Counted from the stretch's first letter, positions 17,150 through 26,982 are shown. The stretch is 64,000 nt of DNA from Candidatus Scalindua sp. (GCA_030748215.1 JASMMK010000016.1:1-64000), one strand, 5' to 3'. The notes: generated by a model not told the origin, from the sequence alone. A program made the numbers and translations.

Positions 17150-18772
17150 CTAGTTTAAGTCTATTTGATGGACAGTAATGACATTTTCCAGCTTCATCAG
17201 CTCTTCCAGTATTGCCTCATTGACCGGTTGATCAATGTTAATAAAGGATACCGCCTCCTGCAGGGGAGATTCACTCGATTCAGGCTGAAATGTTTTATCC
17301 AGAGTCAATTGCATTCTTGAAACATTAATTTGATGATTGCCAAGGATTGAGGTGGCTTTGCCGATAACTCCGGGCCTGTCATAATTATGAAGAGCCAAGA
17401 GATAACCATCAGGTATGACCTCGAGGTAGAAATCATTAAAGCGCACAAATCTATAGTTTTTGCTTCCAAATAGTGTGCCTGCAATTAAGTTGGTTTTCTC
17501 TTCGCACGTAACCGAAAGAGTAATCTGATTCGCAAAATCCTGTACATGATGCACTACGTTCTCTTCTACGACTATACCTCTGGACTCAGCCACGCTTAGT
17601 GCATTTACGAAATTAACGGATCCATCAGAAATTGTATTCAAAAAACCATAAACCAGAGCAGAGGTTAGTGCTTTTGTGTCGTAATCGGTAACCGAACCTG
17701 AATAGCTTATAGTTAATTTCCTTATTTCAGCATAGTCCTCACGATGTATCTGGCCCTGAAAGGAGCCTAATTTGTCACAAAGTTTTAAGTATGGACTAAG
17801 AACTTTAACCATTTCAGAGCTGATAGACGGGCAATTTAGACTATTACGTATTTCTCCGCTAAGTAAATAGTCACGAATCTGCTCTGCAACCTGAACAGCA
17901 ACATTAACCTGTGCTTCCGCAGTAGATGCTCCAAGATGTGGTGTGCAAATAACGCGATCATGCTTTAAGAGAGGATTGTCTTCTGGAGGTGGTTCCTCTT
18001 CGAAAACATCAATCGCGGCCCCGGCAATTTTGCCAGAGTCTAACCCTTCAATAAGGTCAGATTCGTTAACGATTCCACCACGAGCACAATTGATGATACG
18101 AACGCCAGTTTTCATTGTCTCTATTGTGTTCTTGTTTATCAGGTTGCGTGTTGAATCATTTAATGGAACGTGGACAGTAATATAATCAGCACGTTCAAAG
18201 AGTTTCTCTTTCGTAACCAGCTCCACTCCATTCTTTGCAGCAATTTCTGCAGTTAGAAAAGGGTCAAAGACCATAACTCTCATTTTTAGACCTTGTGCTC
18301 GATCAGCAGCAATCTTGCCTATATTTCCATACCCGAATACTCCCAGAACCTTATCTGTAACTTCTATTCCGGTAAATTTAGACTTTTCCCATTTTCCCAC
18401 ATTCATGCTTTTATCCGCTTGCGGAATATGGCGTGAAAGAGACATAAGCATCGCAATGGCGTGTTCGGCTGTTGTAGTGGCGTTCCCACTAGGTGTATTA
18501 ACAACGATAACACCGCGCTCCGTGGCGGTATTGCAATCTATATTATCCACTCCAATACCGGCTCTACCAATAATCTTTAATTTATTTACCGCTTCAAAAA
18601 CATCTTTTGTTACTTTAGTTGAAGAACGAATGATGAGTGCATCTGTATCCTGAAGTTCTTTAATTAAATCTTCAGAACTCAGACCTGTTTTGTAAACCAC
18701 CTGGATCCCATCGGCAGCATTTAGCACATCAATGCCATCCTGAGACATTTTATCCGAAACTAAGACTTTCAA
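17150..18772 (-). CDS. serA: D-3-phosphoglycerate dehydrogenase
   Basis: The 540-residue enzyme catalyses the first step of serine synthesis, oxidising 3-phosphoglycerate with NAD+. The nucleotide fold GYGNIGK is at 147-153. The catalytic trio is R231 (NCARGG), E260 (DVFEEEP) and H279 (CTPHLGAST). After about residue 310 there is an ASB domain, then a C-terminal ACT domain (LALHNYDRPGVIGK...) that usually gives serine feedback inhibition. The length is that of the long, ASB-ACT form. An ACGCT-stem hairpin lies upstream. Confidence 0.95.
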   Translation of the reverse strand: MKVLVSDKMSQDGIDVLNAADGIQVVYKTGLSSEDLIKELQDTDALIIRSSTKVTKDVFEAVNKLKIIGRAGIGVDNIDCNTATERGVIVVNTPSGNATTTAEHAIAMLMSLSRHIPQADKSMNVGKWEKSKFTGIEVTDKVLGVFGYGNIGKIAADRAQGLKMRVMVFDPFLTAEIAAKNGVELVTKEKLFERADYITVHVPLNDSTRNLINKNTIETMKTGVRIINCARGGIVNESDLIEGLDSGKIAGAAIDVFEEEPPPEDNPLLKHDRVICTPHLGASTAEAQVNVAVQVAEQIRDYLLSGEIRNSLNCPSISSEMVKVLSPYLKLCDKLGSFQGQIHREDYAEIRKLTISYSGSVTDYDTKALTSALVYGFLNTISDGSVNFVNALSVAESRGIVVEENVVHHVQDFANQITLSVTCEEKTNLIAGTLFGSKNYRFVRFNDFYLEVIPDGYLLALHNYDRPGVIGKATSILGNHQINVSRMQLTLDKTFQPESSESPLQEAVSFINIDQPVNEAILEELMKLENVITVHQIDLN

Positions 18773-18833
18773 GCTTCACCTCTTTTAAATAAAAAAATTT
18801 ATATAGTAAAATAATATTGAGTATTAATCCAAA

Positions 18834-18855
18834 ACGCTCTCTCGTAAGAAAGCGT
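18834..18855 (-). terminator. Intrinsic terminator candidate for msrA
   Basis: On the minus strand, ACGCTTTCTTACGAGAGAGCGT folds into a 9-bp stem with one mismatch and a 4-base loop and is followed by TTTT. It is about 140 bases downstream of the msrA stop and 62 bases upstream of serA, so it could end msrA transcription or act as a leader element for serA. Confidence 0.45.
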
Positions 18856-18996
18856 GTATCTATTCAAATACCTGATTCAATTTAATTTCTGATTTGTTTT
18901 GTACTTCGATATTCTTATTTCGAGTATTAAACCACCAAGGTTAAAAAGACTTTCAAAACAGCGACAACGTGTTGATAGCGATGGCGGTGTTAATGC

Positions 18997-19530
18997 CTAT
19001 TTGCCCCATGTCCTTTTCAGGTATTTCTCCCTTCCTGATCCCGACTTATATCTCTCGTACCTGTCTGGGCTCTTTTTATAATACTTTTGGTGGTACTCTT
19101 CAGCTGTACAAAAAACTGATGCCGGGATTATTTCAGTAACGATTGGCCTGCCGTGTATTCCAGACTTGCCCATTTCATCTCTAGATAATTCAGCTATCTG
19201 TTTCTGCTCTTCATTATGGTAAAAAATAACTGTTCTGTACTGTGATCCGATATCTGCAAACTGTCTGTTTGCCGTTGTTGGATCAATATTCTTCCAGAAA
19301 ACATCAAGTAGCTCAGAATAAGAGATCTGTGAGGGATCAAATTGTATCTCAATCGCTTCGGTGTGACCGGTTTCGCCCGAACATACATCCTCATAAGTAG
19401 GATTTTCCGTGTTTCCACCGGTGTACCCAACGGCAGTTGAAATTACACCATTTAGTTTGTCGAAAGGGTGCTGCATACACCAAAAGCAACCTCCTGCAAA
19501 TAGAGCAATTTCAATTTTACTACTATCCAT
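18997..19530 (-). CDS. msrA: Peptide methionine-S-sulfoxide reductase
   Basis: The 177-residue protein has the MsrA active-site motif GGCFWCM with nucleophile Cys15, the VGYTGG segment (near 35-40) and the YHQKYY region near residue 150. MsrA reduces the S-epimer of methionine sulfoxide in proteins, with thioredoxin recycling. No MsrB is fused or adjacent. There is no signal peptide, so it is cytoplasmic. Confidence 0.95.
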   Translation of the reverse strand: MDSSKIEIALFAGGCFWCMQHPFDKLNGVISTAVGYTGGNTENPTYEDVCSGETGHTEAIEIQFDPSQISYSELLDVFWKNIDPTTANRQFADIGSQYRTVIFYHNEEQKQIAELSRDEMGKSGIHGRPIVTEIIPASVFCTAEEYHQKYYKKSPDRYERYKSGSGREKYLKRTWGK

Positions 19531-19893
19531 ACTTTAGCCATTAACTATAGATTCTATACTTTAAACTTCCTGCAATTTCCGCTACAATTGCCATCTGTGC
19601 CAAATAAACAACTTAGCAAAATACCATATCCTGAGAGCTATTGCAAATAAAAGTATTAACCGTTATGTACTAACAGTTTAGACGAAAACCTTTTCCATAA
19701 AATGTTGTACATTGATAGTAAAAATGAATCATTATATTCTTGAAAAAATGTTTCATAATCTTTACTATCGAAATTTATATATGAATTATAAGGTTATAGA
19801 ATCAAAGAATTCCGTTACACATTTGATTAGATGCCTGTTTGATATTTAAATGACAGTTTGTTTGGGGAGGCGTTCTGTCTACTGATAAAATAA
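19531..19893. other. Divergent intergenic region without recognised gene
   Basis: This 363-base AT-rich stretch lies between the divergent msrA and LPG-synthase-like genes. A GGGGAGG run at 19864-19870 is about 25 bases before the ATG, too far to be a normal Shine-Dalgarno. No gene, RNA or strong hairpin was seen. Confidence 0.5.
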
Positions 19894-20925
19894 ATGGATA
19901 GAAAAAAAATAATATTAGGCATAAAGATATTTATCGCGATATCACTTGCTTCCCAGCTTGGAATTTTTTTCTACACCTCATATCAGAACGGTGGCATATC
20001 CTTCAACATCCCTTTTCAAAGAATAAGTTTTGGTATGCTGGGCATTGCTTTTCTTCTGTCGTGGTTTGAGGGGCCTATTACAGGTGTTCGTATTTTCTTC
20101 CTTATGCGTGTAATCAACCCGCAAATTAAAATCATTACCTCAATTAAGGCAGCATACGCCAATATTTTTATGGGTACAATAACACCATCGCAAACCGGTG
20201 GGGGTGTTGCCCAGATCTATTTTATCTCCAGAGATAAAATACCATACTCACAAGCTTCAGCAGGTTCTATTTTATGCTTTGTCAGCACTCTATTTTTCCT
20301 GATAACTGCCCTTATTTCAACCGCGTTATTTCAGTCTCCAACAATGGGACACACCCTGCAATTAATGATTAAGAGCGCCTCAGTTGCAGTTGGGATTACG
20401 ACATTGATCTTCATTGTCTGCATGCTCTTTACACACTTAATTAATAATCTGAAGCTTACTCTGTTCACGCACTTTAAAAGCAAAGGAATAATAAAGGACG
20501 AGAACGGGAAGATAGAGGATTTTCTAAAGAGATTTGCGGAAGGACTTGTAAGTTGCAGGGAATCAATTCTGTTAATGGCCAAACGCGGCAAAAAAGCCTT
20601 AATTATCAGCTATTTACTCACCTGCCTTTTCTTTGCTGTTCGCCTGGTAATTCCATATTTCATAATTACCGGACTGGGCGGCAACGTAAGTGTCGCAGAC
20701 GTAATGTATATTCAACTGTTTATTACCCTGGTCAGTTATTTCAGTCCTACTCCTGGCGCCTCTGGTATAGCAGAGTTAAGTTCTGTTGTATTGATGGCAT
20801 CTTTTGTAGCATCACCGGTAGTCGCTATTTATACATTCTTATGGAGACTGTGTACGCTTTATATCAATAGTTCTATTGGGGGGATATTGCTCTATAGAGA
20901 GCTAAAGACATCTGACAAGGCTTAG
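19894..20925 (+). CDS. LPG-synthase transmembrane-region (UPF0104/YbhN-like) protein
   Basis: The 343-residue protein is a polytopic inner-membrane protein with about eight hydrophobic segments and the family signature TPSQTGGGVAQIYFIS (near 98-115) and FSPTPGASGIAE (near 282-295). The family includes the flippase/membrane half of MprF and AglD-like proteins; here the cytosolic aminoacyl-transferase half is absent. Function is not established. It ends 2 bases before the stop of hpnH on the opposite strand. The ATG is fixed by an in-frame TAA directly upstream. Confidence 0.8.
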   Translation: MDRKKIILGIKIFIAISLASQLGIFFYTSYQNGGISFNIPFQRISFGMLGIAFLLSWFEGPITGVRIFFLMRVINPQIKIITSIKAAYANIFMGTITPSQTGGGVAQIYFISRDKIPYSQASAGSILCFVSTLFFLITALISTALFQSPTMGHTLQLMIKSASVAVGITTLIFIVCMLFTHLINNLKLTLFTHFKSKGIIKDENGKIEDFLKRFAEGLVSCRESILLMAKRGKKALIISYLLTCLFFAVRLVIPYFIITGLGGNVSVADVMYIQLFITLVSYFSPTPGASGIAELSSVVLMASFVASPVVAIYTFLWRLCTLYINSSIGGILLYRELKTSDKA

Positions 20926-20927
20926 TA

Positions 20928-21926
20928 TCAGCTGAAATTCCATTTTGCCATTTCGTAAATATCTTTCAGCCTTTTCCCTGTCTCCAGAACTACTGTTGGT
21001 TCGAATCCGCAGTGCACCATGCAATGTTTACAGCGGGGGTCTTTGTCAGTACCATATTTGTCCCATTCAGTATTGTCCATCAACTCCTTGAATGTTTTGT
21101 AATATGCATCGGTGATCAGATAGCAGGGGCCTTTCCATCCGAGGTAGTTTCTCGTAGGGTTACCCCATGGAGTGCACTGCAGGTCCCTTTCTCCCATAAG
21201 AAATTTCATATACATGGGAGTATTCATAGTTTTATACCTTTTTGACAGTTCATTGATAATGCTGAATTTTCTGTGGAACTCTTCTTTCTGAATGAAAACG
21301 TCATTAGAGTTGTCCTCGAAGCTGAATCCGGGCGATACAAGAAGACCGTCAATTCCGATCTCTGTAAGAAATGCGAATAGCTTTTCAATCTCCTTAGGAT
21401 CGGTGTCCTTGAAAATTGTTGTATTGGTACAAACAGTAAAACCCGACTGCTTGGCTCTCCTGATGGAATCAGTCGCTTTCTTGAATATACCCTTTGCTCC
21501 AACTATCCTGTCATGGGTTTCAGCCATTCCGTCCAGATGCACATTTATGTTTAAATAAGGGCTTGGCGTATACCCGTCTAAAGAGTCTCCCAGGGTAATT
21601 CCATTTGTGCAGAGGTAAATATGCCTCTTTTTTGCAATTAGTCCGTTTACGATTTTATCCAGATCTGGATGAAGGAAAGGCTCTCCCCCGGTGACTGATA
21701 CCACGGGTGCTCCACACTCATCAGCGGCGTGCATGCATTCCTCCACACTCATTTTTCTGTCCATCGTTTCCTTAAATTCCTGAATCCTTCCACAACCTTC
21801 GCATGTAAGATTGCAGTTGTGTGTAATCTCCAGCATCATTACAAGGGGAAATCGTTTGACTGAGGAAATTTTGGTTTTTAACAAATATTTACTGATGGAA
21901 TATGTCTGTTTGAGTGAACTTCTCAT
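20928..21926 (-). CDS. hpnH: Adenosyl-hopene transferase, radical SAM
   Basis: The 332-residue protein has the radical SAM motif CNLTCEGC (C38, C42, C45), VTGGEPFLHPD near residue 78, and a C-terminal CKHCMVHCG cysteine cluster. The sequence from RFPLVMMLEITHNC through GWKGPCYLI is characteristic of HpnH, which adds a 5'-deoxyadenosyl group to diploptene to make adenosylhopane, the first step of hopanoid side-chain synthesis. hpnG is divergent 306 bases away. The pair indicates extended hopanoids (such as bacteriohopanetetrol). Confidence 0.92.
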   Translation of the reverse strand: MRSSLKQTYSISKYLLKTKISSVKRFPLVMMLEITHNCNLTCEGCGRIQEFKETMDRKMSVEECMHAADECGAPVVSVTGGEPFLHPDLDKIVNGLIAKKRHIYLCTNGITLGDSLDGYTPSPYLNINVHLDGMAETHDRIVGAKGIFKKATDSIRRAKQSGFTVCTNTTIFKDTDPKEIEKLFAFLTEIGIDGLLVSPGFSFEDNSNDVFIQKEEFHRKFSIINELSKRYKTMNTPMYMKFLMGERDLQCTPWGNPTRNYLGWKGPCYLITDAYYKTFKELMDNTEWDKYGTDKDPRCKHCMVHCGFEPTVVLETGKRLKDIYEMAKWNFS

Positions 21927-22232
21927 TTTTTATATCTTCTATTATGAAATTGTTGATGGATTTTTGATTATACAATAATTGTCATGTTTACGAAAGAATG
22001 AATATTCAGGTATGAAGGGAGGTATATTAACACCTATTAGCAGCACTTTCTTTCGCCAGAATATTTAATAAATAAATTGACTTAAATATCGAGATTTGAT
22101 AGGTTTATGGCTTTGTAAAATTCTGCCACGGGTTCATCTGGATATAAATCGTCGTAATGACTCCTTGCTGCGGGAAAATTGATCAAATCTTACAAGAATT
22201 AATATTTTTGACATTTATATCAAGAGCAAAAG
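21927..22232. other. Divergent hpnH-hpnG intergenic region
   Basis: This 306-base stretch should hold the promoters of both hopanoid genes. Nothing else was recognised in it. Confidence 0.5.
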
Positions 22233-23015
22233 ATGATAGCCGTTTTGTGTGCGATAAAACAGGAAATAAGTCCATTGGCCGCCTGTATGAACGTCTCTAA
22301 GAAGTTTGACATAGATGAGATACCGTTCTATCAGGGCTATATGGATGGCCGACCTCTTACGCTTGTTCAAGGTGGTATTGGCAGGGACAATGCTATTAAA
22401 GCAACATCTTGTTTATTAGAGTCTACAAATGTTGATCTGTTGATTTCAGCGGGTGCTGCGGGAGGTATAAGACCGGGGCTTAATGTTGGTGATCTTGTTG
22501 TGGCTGAACGCGTCGGCTATACCAGACAGAGCGATTTCGACGGTGAGGAGTTGCAACTTGAATCTGATTTTGCCTGTAAAGAGGAGATTGTTCAATTAGC
22601 CAGGCAATTTAGTAATGACCCGGAGTCGAAGATGCATTTTGGCAATCTATTGACAGTTGACAAGGTCATAAGCCAGGCGAGTACAAAAAGAAGGATTGGA
22701 GAGCAGAACTCATTTCTGGCGGTTGAGATGGAGAGTGCAGCTGTTGCTGAAGTCGCTTATGAAAAGGGAGTCAAGTTTGCAGCAATACGTTCAATATCCG
22801 ATGATATAGATGATGACCTTCATCTTGATTATGATAATATGATTTCTGATGAGGGCAAGGTTAAGGTTACAAACATTGCATTGAGTGTTATGAAGAACCC
22901 TCAAAAGCTGGCACTTTTAAGTCGCCTTAACAAACAGACAAGACGCGCATCGAAGAATCTGGCTAATTTCATGACTAAACTGGTTCCATTGATAGAGACA
23001 AATTTCACGAACTAA
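22233..23015 (+). CDS. hpnG: Hopanoid-associated nucleosidase/phosphorylase
   Basis: The 260-residue protein has the MTAN/purine nucleoside phosphorylase fold: GGIGRDNA near residue 47, ISAGAAGGI near 71, and the catalytic-purine segment LAVEMESAAVAEVA near 167. In hopanoid pathways HpnG removes adenine from adenosylhopane to give ribosylhopane or its phosphate. I assign it to HpnG because of the divergent hpnH neighbour and length; a generic futalosine or MTA nucleosidase is the alternative. purE follows 26 bases downstream. Confidence 0.78.
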   Translation: MIAVLCAIKQEISPLAACMNVSKKFDIDEIPFYQGYMDGRPLTLVQGGIGRDNAIKATSCLLESTNVDLLISAGAAGGIRPGLNVGDLVVAERVGYTRQSDFDGEELQLESDFACKEEIVQLARQFSNDPESKMHFGNLLTVDKVISQASTKRRIGEQNSFLAVEMESAAVAEVAYEKGVKFAAIRSISDDIDDDLHLDYDNMISDEGKVKVTNIALSVMKNPQKLALLSRLNKQTRRASKNLANFMTKLVPLIETNFTN

Positions 23016-23041
23016 CACTAATTAACTGTCGGGAGGATGGT

Positions 23042-23557
23042 ATGTCGAATAAAAAAATAGGGATAGTAATGGGAAGTGATTCTGATTTGAGTACTATGCA
23101 AGAGACACTTAATATCCTTGATGAATTTGGAGTAAAGTATGATGTTGACGTAATTTCCTGTCATAGGACACCACAGCGAGCACACAAATATGCGATGACA
23201 GCCGAGAAGAAGGGCTATAAGGTGATAATCGGTGGTGCGGGTGGTTCTGCACATCTTGCAGGTGTAATAGCATCAATGGCTCCTATTCCTGTCATTGGAG
23301 TGCCTATGCTGACACCTGATCTGGGTGGGCTGGACTCTCTCTACTCTATAGTGCAAATGCCGGGTGGTGTTCCTGTTGCTGCTGTTGGCATAGGAAAGGC
23401 CGGTGCAAAAAATGCGGCTATCCTGGCAATTCAGATTCTGAGCACTGCTGACAAAGTTCTTAGAAGGAAGATTATTGATTTTAAGAAGAATCAGGCAGAA
23501 AAGGTAATTCAAAAAGATAAAAACGTTAAAAAATTACTGAAAAAATCAAAAAAGTAG
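23042..23557 (+). CDS. purE: N5-carboxyaminoimidazole ribonucleotide mutase
   Basis: The 171-residue protein has the PurE signatures GSDSDLSTM near residue 10, SCHRTP near 39-44 and GGAGGSAHLAGVIASM near 63, ending with a basic Lys-rich tail that is longer than usual. It rearranges N5-CAIR to CAIR in purine synthesis. PurK is not adjacent. A Shine-Dalgarno (GGGAGGA) precedes the ATG. Confidence 0.95.
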   Translation: MSNKKIGIVMGSDSDLSTMQETLNILDEFGVKYDVDVISCHRTPQRAHKYAMTAEKKGYKVIIGGAGGSAHLAGVIASMAPIPVIGVPMLTPDLGGLDSLYSIVQMPGGVPVAAVGIGKAGAKNAAILAIQILSTADKVLRRKIIDFKKNQAEKVIQKDKNVKKLLKKSKK

Positions 23558-23620
23558 AATTTCATCGAGTTTTCAACAGTGATGATTCATACATATTAAA
23601 ATAAGTTAAGGGAGGTTTTT

Positions 23621-24676
23621 GTGCCGGTACCAACAATAGAATGGGTAGGTGGAGTAGATGGAAAGATAAAGATTATTGATCAGACACTCCTGCCAAATGA
23701 GTTAAAATACGTCTACTGTGATGATCGAGATAGTATTTTCCATGCGATAAAGACACTCATGGTGAGAGGAGCACCTGCTATCGGGATCGCCGGAGCAATG
23801 GGGGCGGTAGTAGGGATAAAAGATGATAAATCAGATGATTTTGACTCTTTCTTCAAAGAGTTTAAAGAGGTTATTGCATATCTGGGCTCTTCCAGGCCGA
23901 CAGCTGTAAATCTGTTCTGGGGCTTGAGGCGCATGGAAGAGACGGCACAGAAGAACAGCCATAAACCTGTTTCAGAGATTAAGGAGATACTTCTTAATGA
24001 GGCAAAGACAATACTCGAAGAGGATAAGGCTATATGTCGTAAGATAGGTAAAAACGGTGAATCTTTCCTGAAAGAGGGTAGTTGCGTAATAACGCACTGT
24101 AATGCTGGAGGATTGGCTACAGGCGATTTTGGCACGGCTCTGGCGGTAATGTTCGCGGCGGCAGATAAAGGGAAAAAAATCAGTGTGTATGCAGATGAGA
24201 CACGGCCGTTACTGCAGGGATCCAGACTGACAGTATGGGAGCTGAAAAATGCCGGTATTGACGTAACGTTGATTTGTGATAATATGTCGGCACACACTAT
24301 GAAAAGCAAAAAGATTGACTGTGTAATTGTAGGTGCTGACAGGATAGCCGCAAATGGTGATGCAGCGAATAAAATAGGTACGTACGGCCTTTCTATTATT
24401 GCAAAGGAGCACAATGTACCATTCTATGTTGCAGCACCCGCTTCTACTTTTGATCTGAGCATTGCATCCGGTAAAGAGATACCAATAGAAGAGAGAGACG
24501 CTGATGAGATTACCACTATTGGCGGACATAAGATTGCTCCGGATGATATTAAAGTGTTTAATCCTGCATTTGACGTTACACCGGCAGCAAATATAAAAGC
24601 TATTATTACAGAAAGAGGAGTAATTCATAATCCGGATACTGAAAAAGTTAATAATGTTATTGGGAACAATTCATAA
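23621..24676 (+). CDS. mtnA: S-methyl-5-thioribose-1-phosphate isomerase
   Basis: The 351-residue enzyme converts methylthioribose-1-phosphate to methylthioribulose-1-phosphate in methionine salvage. Family motifs are VRGAPAIGIAGA near residue 48, the catalytic-cysteine segment THCNAGGLATGDFGTA near 158 and VGADRIAANGDAANKIGTY near 237. The start is GTG at 23621, set by a GGGAGG Shine-Dalgarno 5 bases upstream. Located after purE and hpnG, whose reactions also release adenine- or ribose-linked products; that link is inference. Confidence 0.93.
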   Translation: MPVPTIEWVGGVDGKIKIIDQTLLPNELKYVYCDDRDSIFHAIKTLMVRGAPAIGIAGAMGAVVGIKDDKSDDFDSFFKEFKEVIAYLGSSRPTAVNLFWGLRRMEETAQKNSHKPVSEIKEILLNEAKTILEEDKAICRKIGKNGESFLKEGSCVITHCNAGGLATGDFGTALAVMFAAADKGKKISVYADETRPLLQGSRLTVWELKNAGIDVTLICDNMSAHTMKSKKIDCVIVGADRIAANGDAANKIGTYGLSIIAKEHNVPFYVAAPASTFDLSIASGKEIPIEERDADEITTIGGHKIAPDDIKVFNPAFDVTPAANIKAIITERGVIHNPDTEKVNNVIGNNS

Positions 24677-24690
24677 GGAGGAGGGGAGAG

Positions 24691-24975
24691 ATGTCAAAAT
24701 TTAGATATATAATTTGTATTGTCACTATCACATGTGTAACTGCATTAATTTCATCAGGATGTGAGGTCCAGAGATATACAACAAAGTTCCAGGCAACTCC
24801 GATGGAAAGTGTAAATGAAGATCTTACTATAGATCCACAGAAGCTTACCGAGGAGCTGGATGATCAGATGATGATCGAAGATAAAAAGAGAAGACAAGAG
24901 CTGCTGGACAAGGCTGCGGCAGAAGCAGAAAAGAACAAGAAACCTTCTACTCAAAATAGTGGAGAAACAAAGTAA
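24691..24975 (+). CDS. Small lipoprotein
   Basis: The 94-residue protein begins with a lipoprotein signal: basic start, hydrophobic core and the lipobox LISSGC (lipidated Cys near residue 24). The mature part of about 70 residues is charged, with a helix-forming segment (KLTEELDDQMMIEDKKRRQE) and an Ala/Glu/Lys tail. The family is not recognised. A strong Shine-Dalgarno (AGGAGGAGGGGAGAG) precedes the ATG. It is 14 bases after mtnA and 8 bases from a convergent gene. Confidence 0.75.
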   Translation: MSKFRYIICIVTITCVTALISSGCEVQRYTTKFQATPMESVNEDLTIDPQKLTEELDDQMMIEDKKRRQELLDKAAAEAEKNKKPSTQNSGETK

Positions 24976-24982
24976 GGAACAT

Positions 24983-25867
24983 TCAGGTTGAAAGTCTCAG
25001 CCCCTGGCTCTTTGCATATTCGTAAACTTCGCTGAATTCCTGCCGAGTTACCGGTCTGTTTATTTCAGAAAATTCGTGTGCATTGAATGTCGGCCTGTAC
25101 TGTTCCATGACGTTTATAAAAGTATTTCCGGAAACTTCTTTTGCAATAAAATCAATTATCTCTTTGCTGTACGCAATATTGCCCGGCATCACAAGATGAC
25201 GTACCAGCAGCCCTCGAGTCGCAACGCCATCCTTAATCTCTAAATCTCCAACCTGTTTGTGCATTTCCAGCAAAGCCAATTTCATTACATCCGGATAATC
25301 GTGCGCAGATGAATACTGCCTGGAGGAGTCAGGATTCAGATACTTGGCATCAGGCATGTAAATATCAATTGTCCCTTCCAGAATCTGCAATGATTCAACA
25401 GATTCATAACCACCGCAGTTATAAACAACGGGAATTATAAGTCCTCTTTCCCTTGCCAGAAAAACAGATTCAATAATATGTGGTACTACGTGTGTTGGAG
25501 TAACAAAATTAATATTTAGATATCTTCGTGCTTGTAACTGCATCATCATATTTACCACATCGTCTATTTCGACCTCGTTCCCATGTCTCAGCTGACTGAT
25601 ATCGTAGTTCTGGCAGAAAACACAGCCGAGATTACATCCGGCAAAGAATATTGTCCCTGAGCCTCCGCTACCAACCAGCACAGATTCTTCCCCATAATGT
25701 GGACCTGCGGAAGAGACAACCGCCTTTGCACCAATACCGCAGAATCCCTTTTCGCCATTTAAACGATTAACCTTACATACCCTCGGACACAATTCGCATG
25801 ATTCTAATAAATTGTAAGCGGATTGAATGGTCTGTTTTGTTACAACTCTTCCTTGCGTATTTCTCAT
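24983..25867 (-). CDS. Radical SAM glycyl-radical-activase-like protein
   Basis: The 294-residue protein has a radical SAM motif CNLGCVFC near residue 78 and an additional N-terminal cluster CELCPRVC...GFC (C24, C27, C31, C43), which in this pyruvate-formate-lyase-activase-like family could bind a second iron-sulfur centre. The target is unknown because no glycyl radical enzyme is adjacent. Other features are VTPTHVVPHI and the MPDAKYLNPD segment, typical of this uncharacterised family. Confidence 0.85.
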   Translation of the reverse strand: MRNTQGRVVTKQTIQSAYNLLESCELCPRVCKVNRLNGEKGFCGIGAKAVVSSAGPHYGEESVLVGSGGSGTIFFAGCNLGCVFCQNYDISQLRHGNEVEIDDVVNMMMQLQARRYLNINFVTPTHVVPHIIESVFLARERGLIIPVVYNCGGYESVESLQILEGTIDIYMPDAKYLNPDSSRQYSSAHDYPDVMKLALLEMHKQVGDLEIKDGVATRGLLVRHLVMPGNIAYSKEIIDFIAKEVSGNTFINVMEQYRPTFNAHEFSEINRPVTRQEFSEVYEYAKSQGLRLST

Positions 25868-25968
25868 AACGTTTGATTTTAAGCTTTTAACAGCTTATGT
25901 CAATATGTGGAAATTAACAGTGTTCCTAATTCTTGACACCTTTGAACTTTTCTGCAATAATCACCGTC

Positions 25969-26982
25969 ATGATAAAAGAGATGATAGGAAGAATCGCAGA
26001 AGGTGGAGACCTATCCTTTGATGAGAGTAAGACGGTAATGAGGGAAATAATGGAGGGCGTTGCCACTGAAGTGCAGATTGGCTCCTTTATTACAGCGTTA
26101 CGAATGAAGGGTGAAACCGTTGATGAGATTGCCGGTTGTGTAAGCGTCATGAGAGAGAAGGCAACTCATATCAATGTAGGTAAAAGTTTAGTAGTAGATA
26201 CCTGCGGTACCGGTGGAGATGCAAAGAGTACGTTTAACATATCTACGTGCGCCGCATTTGTCGTTGCAGGAGCGGGACTGAAGGTAGCAAAACATGGCAA
26301 TAAAGCATCTTCAAGTAAATGCGGAAGCGCTGATGTGCTTAAGTTGATGGGAGTTAATATTGATGCCGATACAAAAGTTGTCGAGGAGTGTATTCAGAAA
26401 GCGAATATCGGTTTTCTTATGGCACCGCTTTTACACAGTTCAATGAAACATGCCGTGGGCCCAAGACGTGAAATTGGGATAAAGACTATATTCAATATCC
26501 TGGGCCCATTAACTAGCCCCGCAAGGGCAACCAGACAGGTTATAGGCGTGTATGATGCAAAGTTAACAGATATTGTGGCAAAGGTACTGAAAAAGCTTAA
26601 TACTGAGCATGCTTTTGTGGTATATGGCTATGATGGCATGGATGAAATTACTACAACAGACAAAACAAAAGTTTGTGAATTGAAGGATGGAAAAATTAAG
26701 AGCTATTTTATTACACACGATAGCTTCAATATTCCAAAGGCAGAGATGAATGATTTCATTGTAGATTCACCTGAGGAGAGCGCGAGTGCTATCAGTGCCG
26801 TATTGGATGGGGCACTCGGTCCAAAACGAGATATTGCCCTGTTAAACGCATCTGCCGCAATTGTTGCCGGAGGAGGTGCAGAAAATCTGAAGGATGGAGT
26901 ACGTCTCGCTGAAAAATCTATCGATTCCGGAAAGGCTAAAGCATCCCTGGAAAAATTGATTGAACTGACACAGAACAATTGA
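25969..26982 (+). CDS. trpD: Anthranilate phosphoribosyltransferase
   Basis: The ATG at 25969 (MIKEMIGRIAEGG) is preferred to a TTG 36 bases upstream because the family starts there. The 337-residue enzyme transfers phosphoribose from PRPP to anthranilate in tryptophan synthesis. The PRPP-binding DTCGTGGD, the NISTCAAFVVAGAG loop and KHGNKASSSKCGSADVL are all present. No other trp gene is adjacent. It ends 6 bases from the convergent pyrK. Confidence 0.95.
   Translation: MIKEMIGRIAEGGDLSFDESKTVMREIMEGVATEVQIGSFITALRMKGETVDEIAGCVSVMREKATHINVGKSLVVDTCGTGGDAKSTFNISTCAAFVVAGAGLKVAKHGNKASSSKCGSADVLKLMGVNIDADTKVVEECIQKANIGFLMAPLLHSSMKHAVGPRREIGIKTIFNILGPLTSPARATRQVIGVYDAKLTDIVAKVLKKLNTEHAFVVYGYDGMDEITTTDKTKVCELKDGKIKSYFITHDSFNIPKAEMNDFIVDSPEESASAISAVLDGALGPKRDIALLNASAAIVAGGGAENLKDGVRLAEKSIDSGKAKASLEKLIELTQNN

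Noticed and set aside
20998-21020. GGTTCGAATCC resembling a tRNA T-arm
   Set aside because: It lies inside hpnH and no anticodon or acceptor stem can be formed around it.
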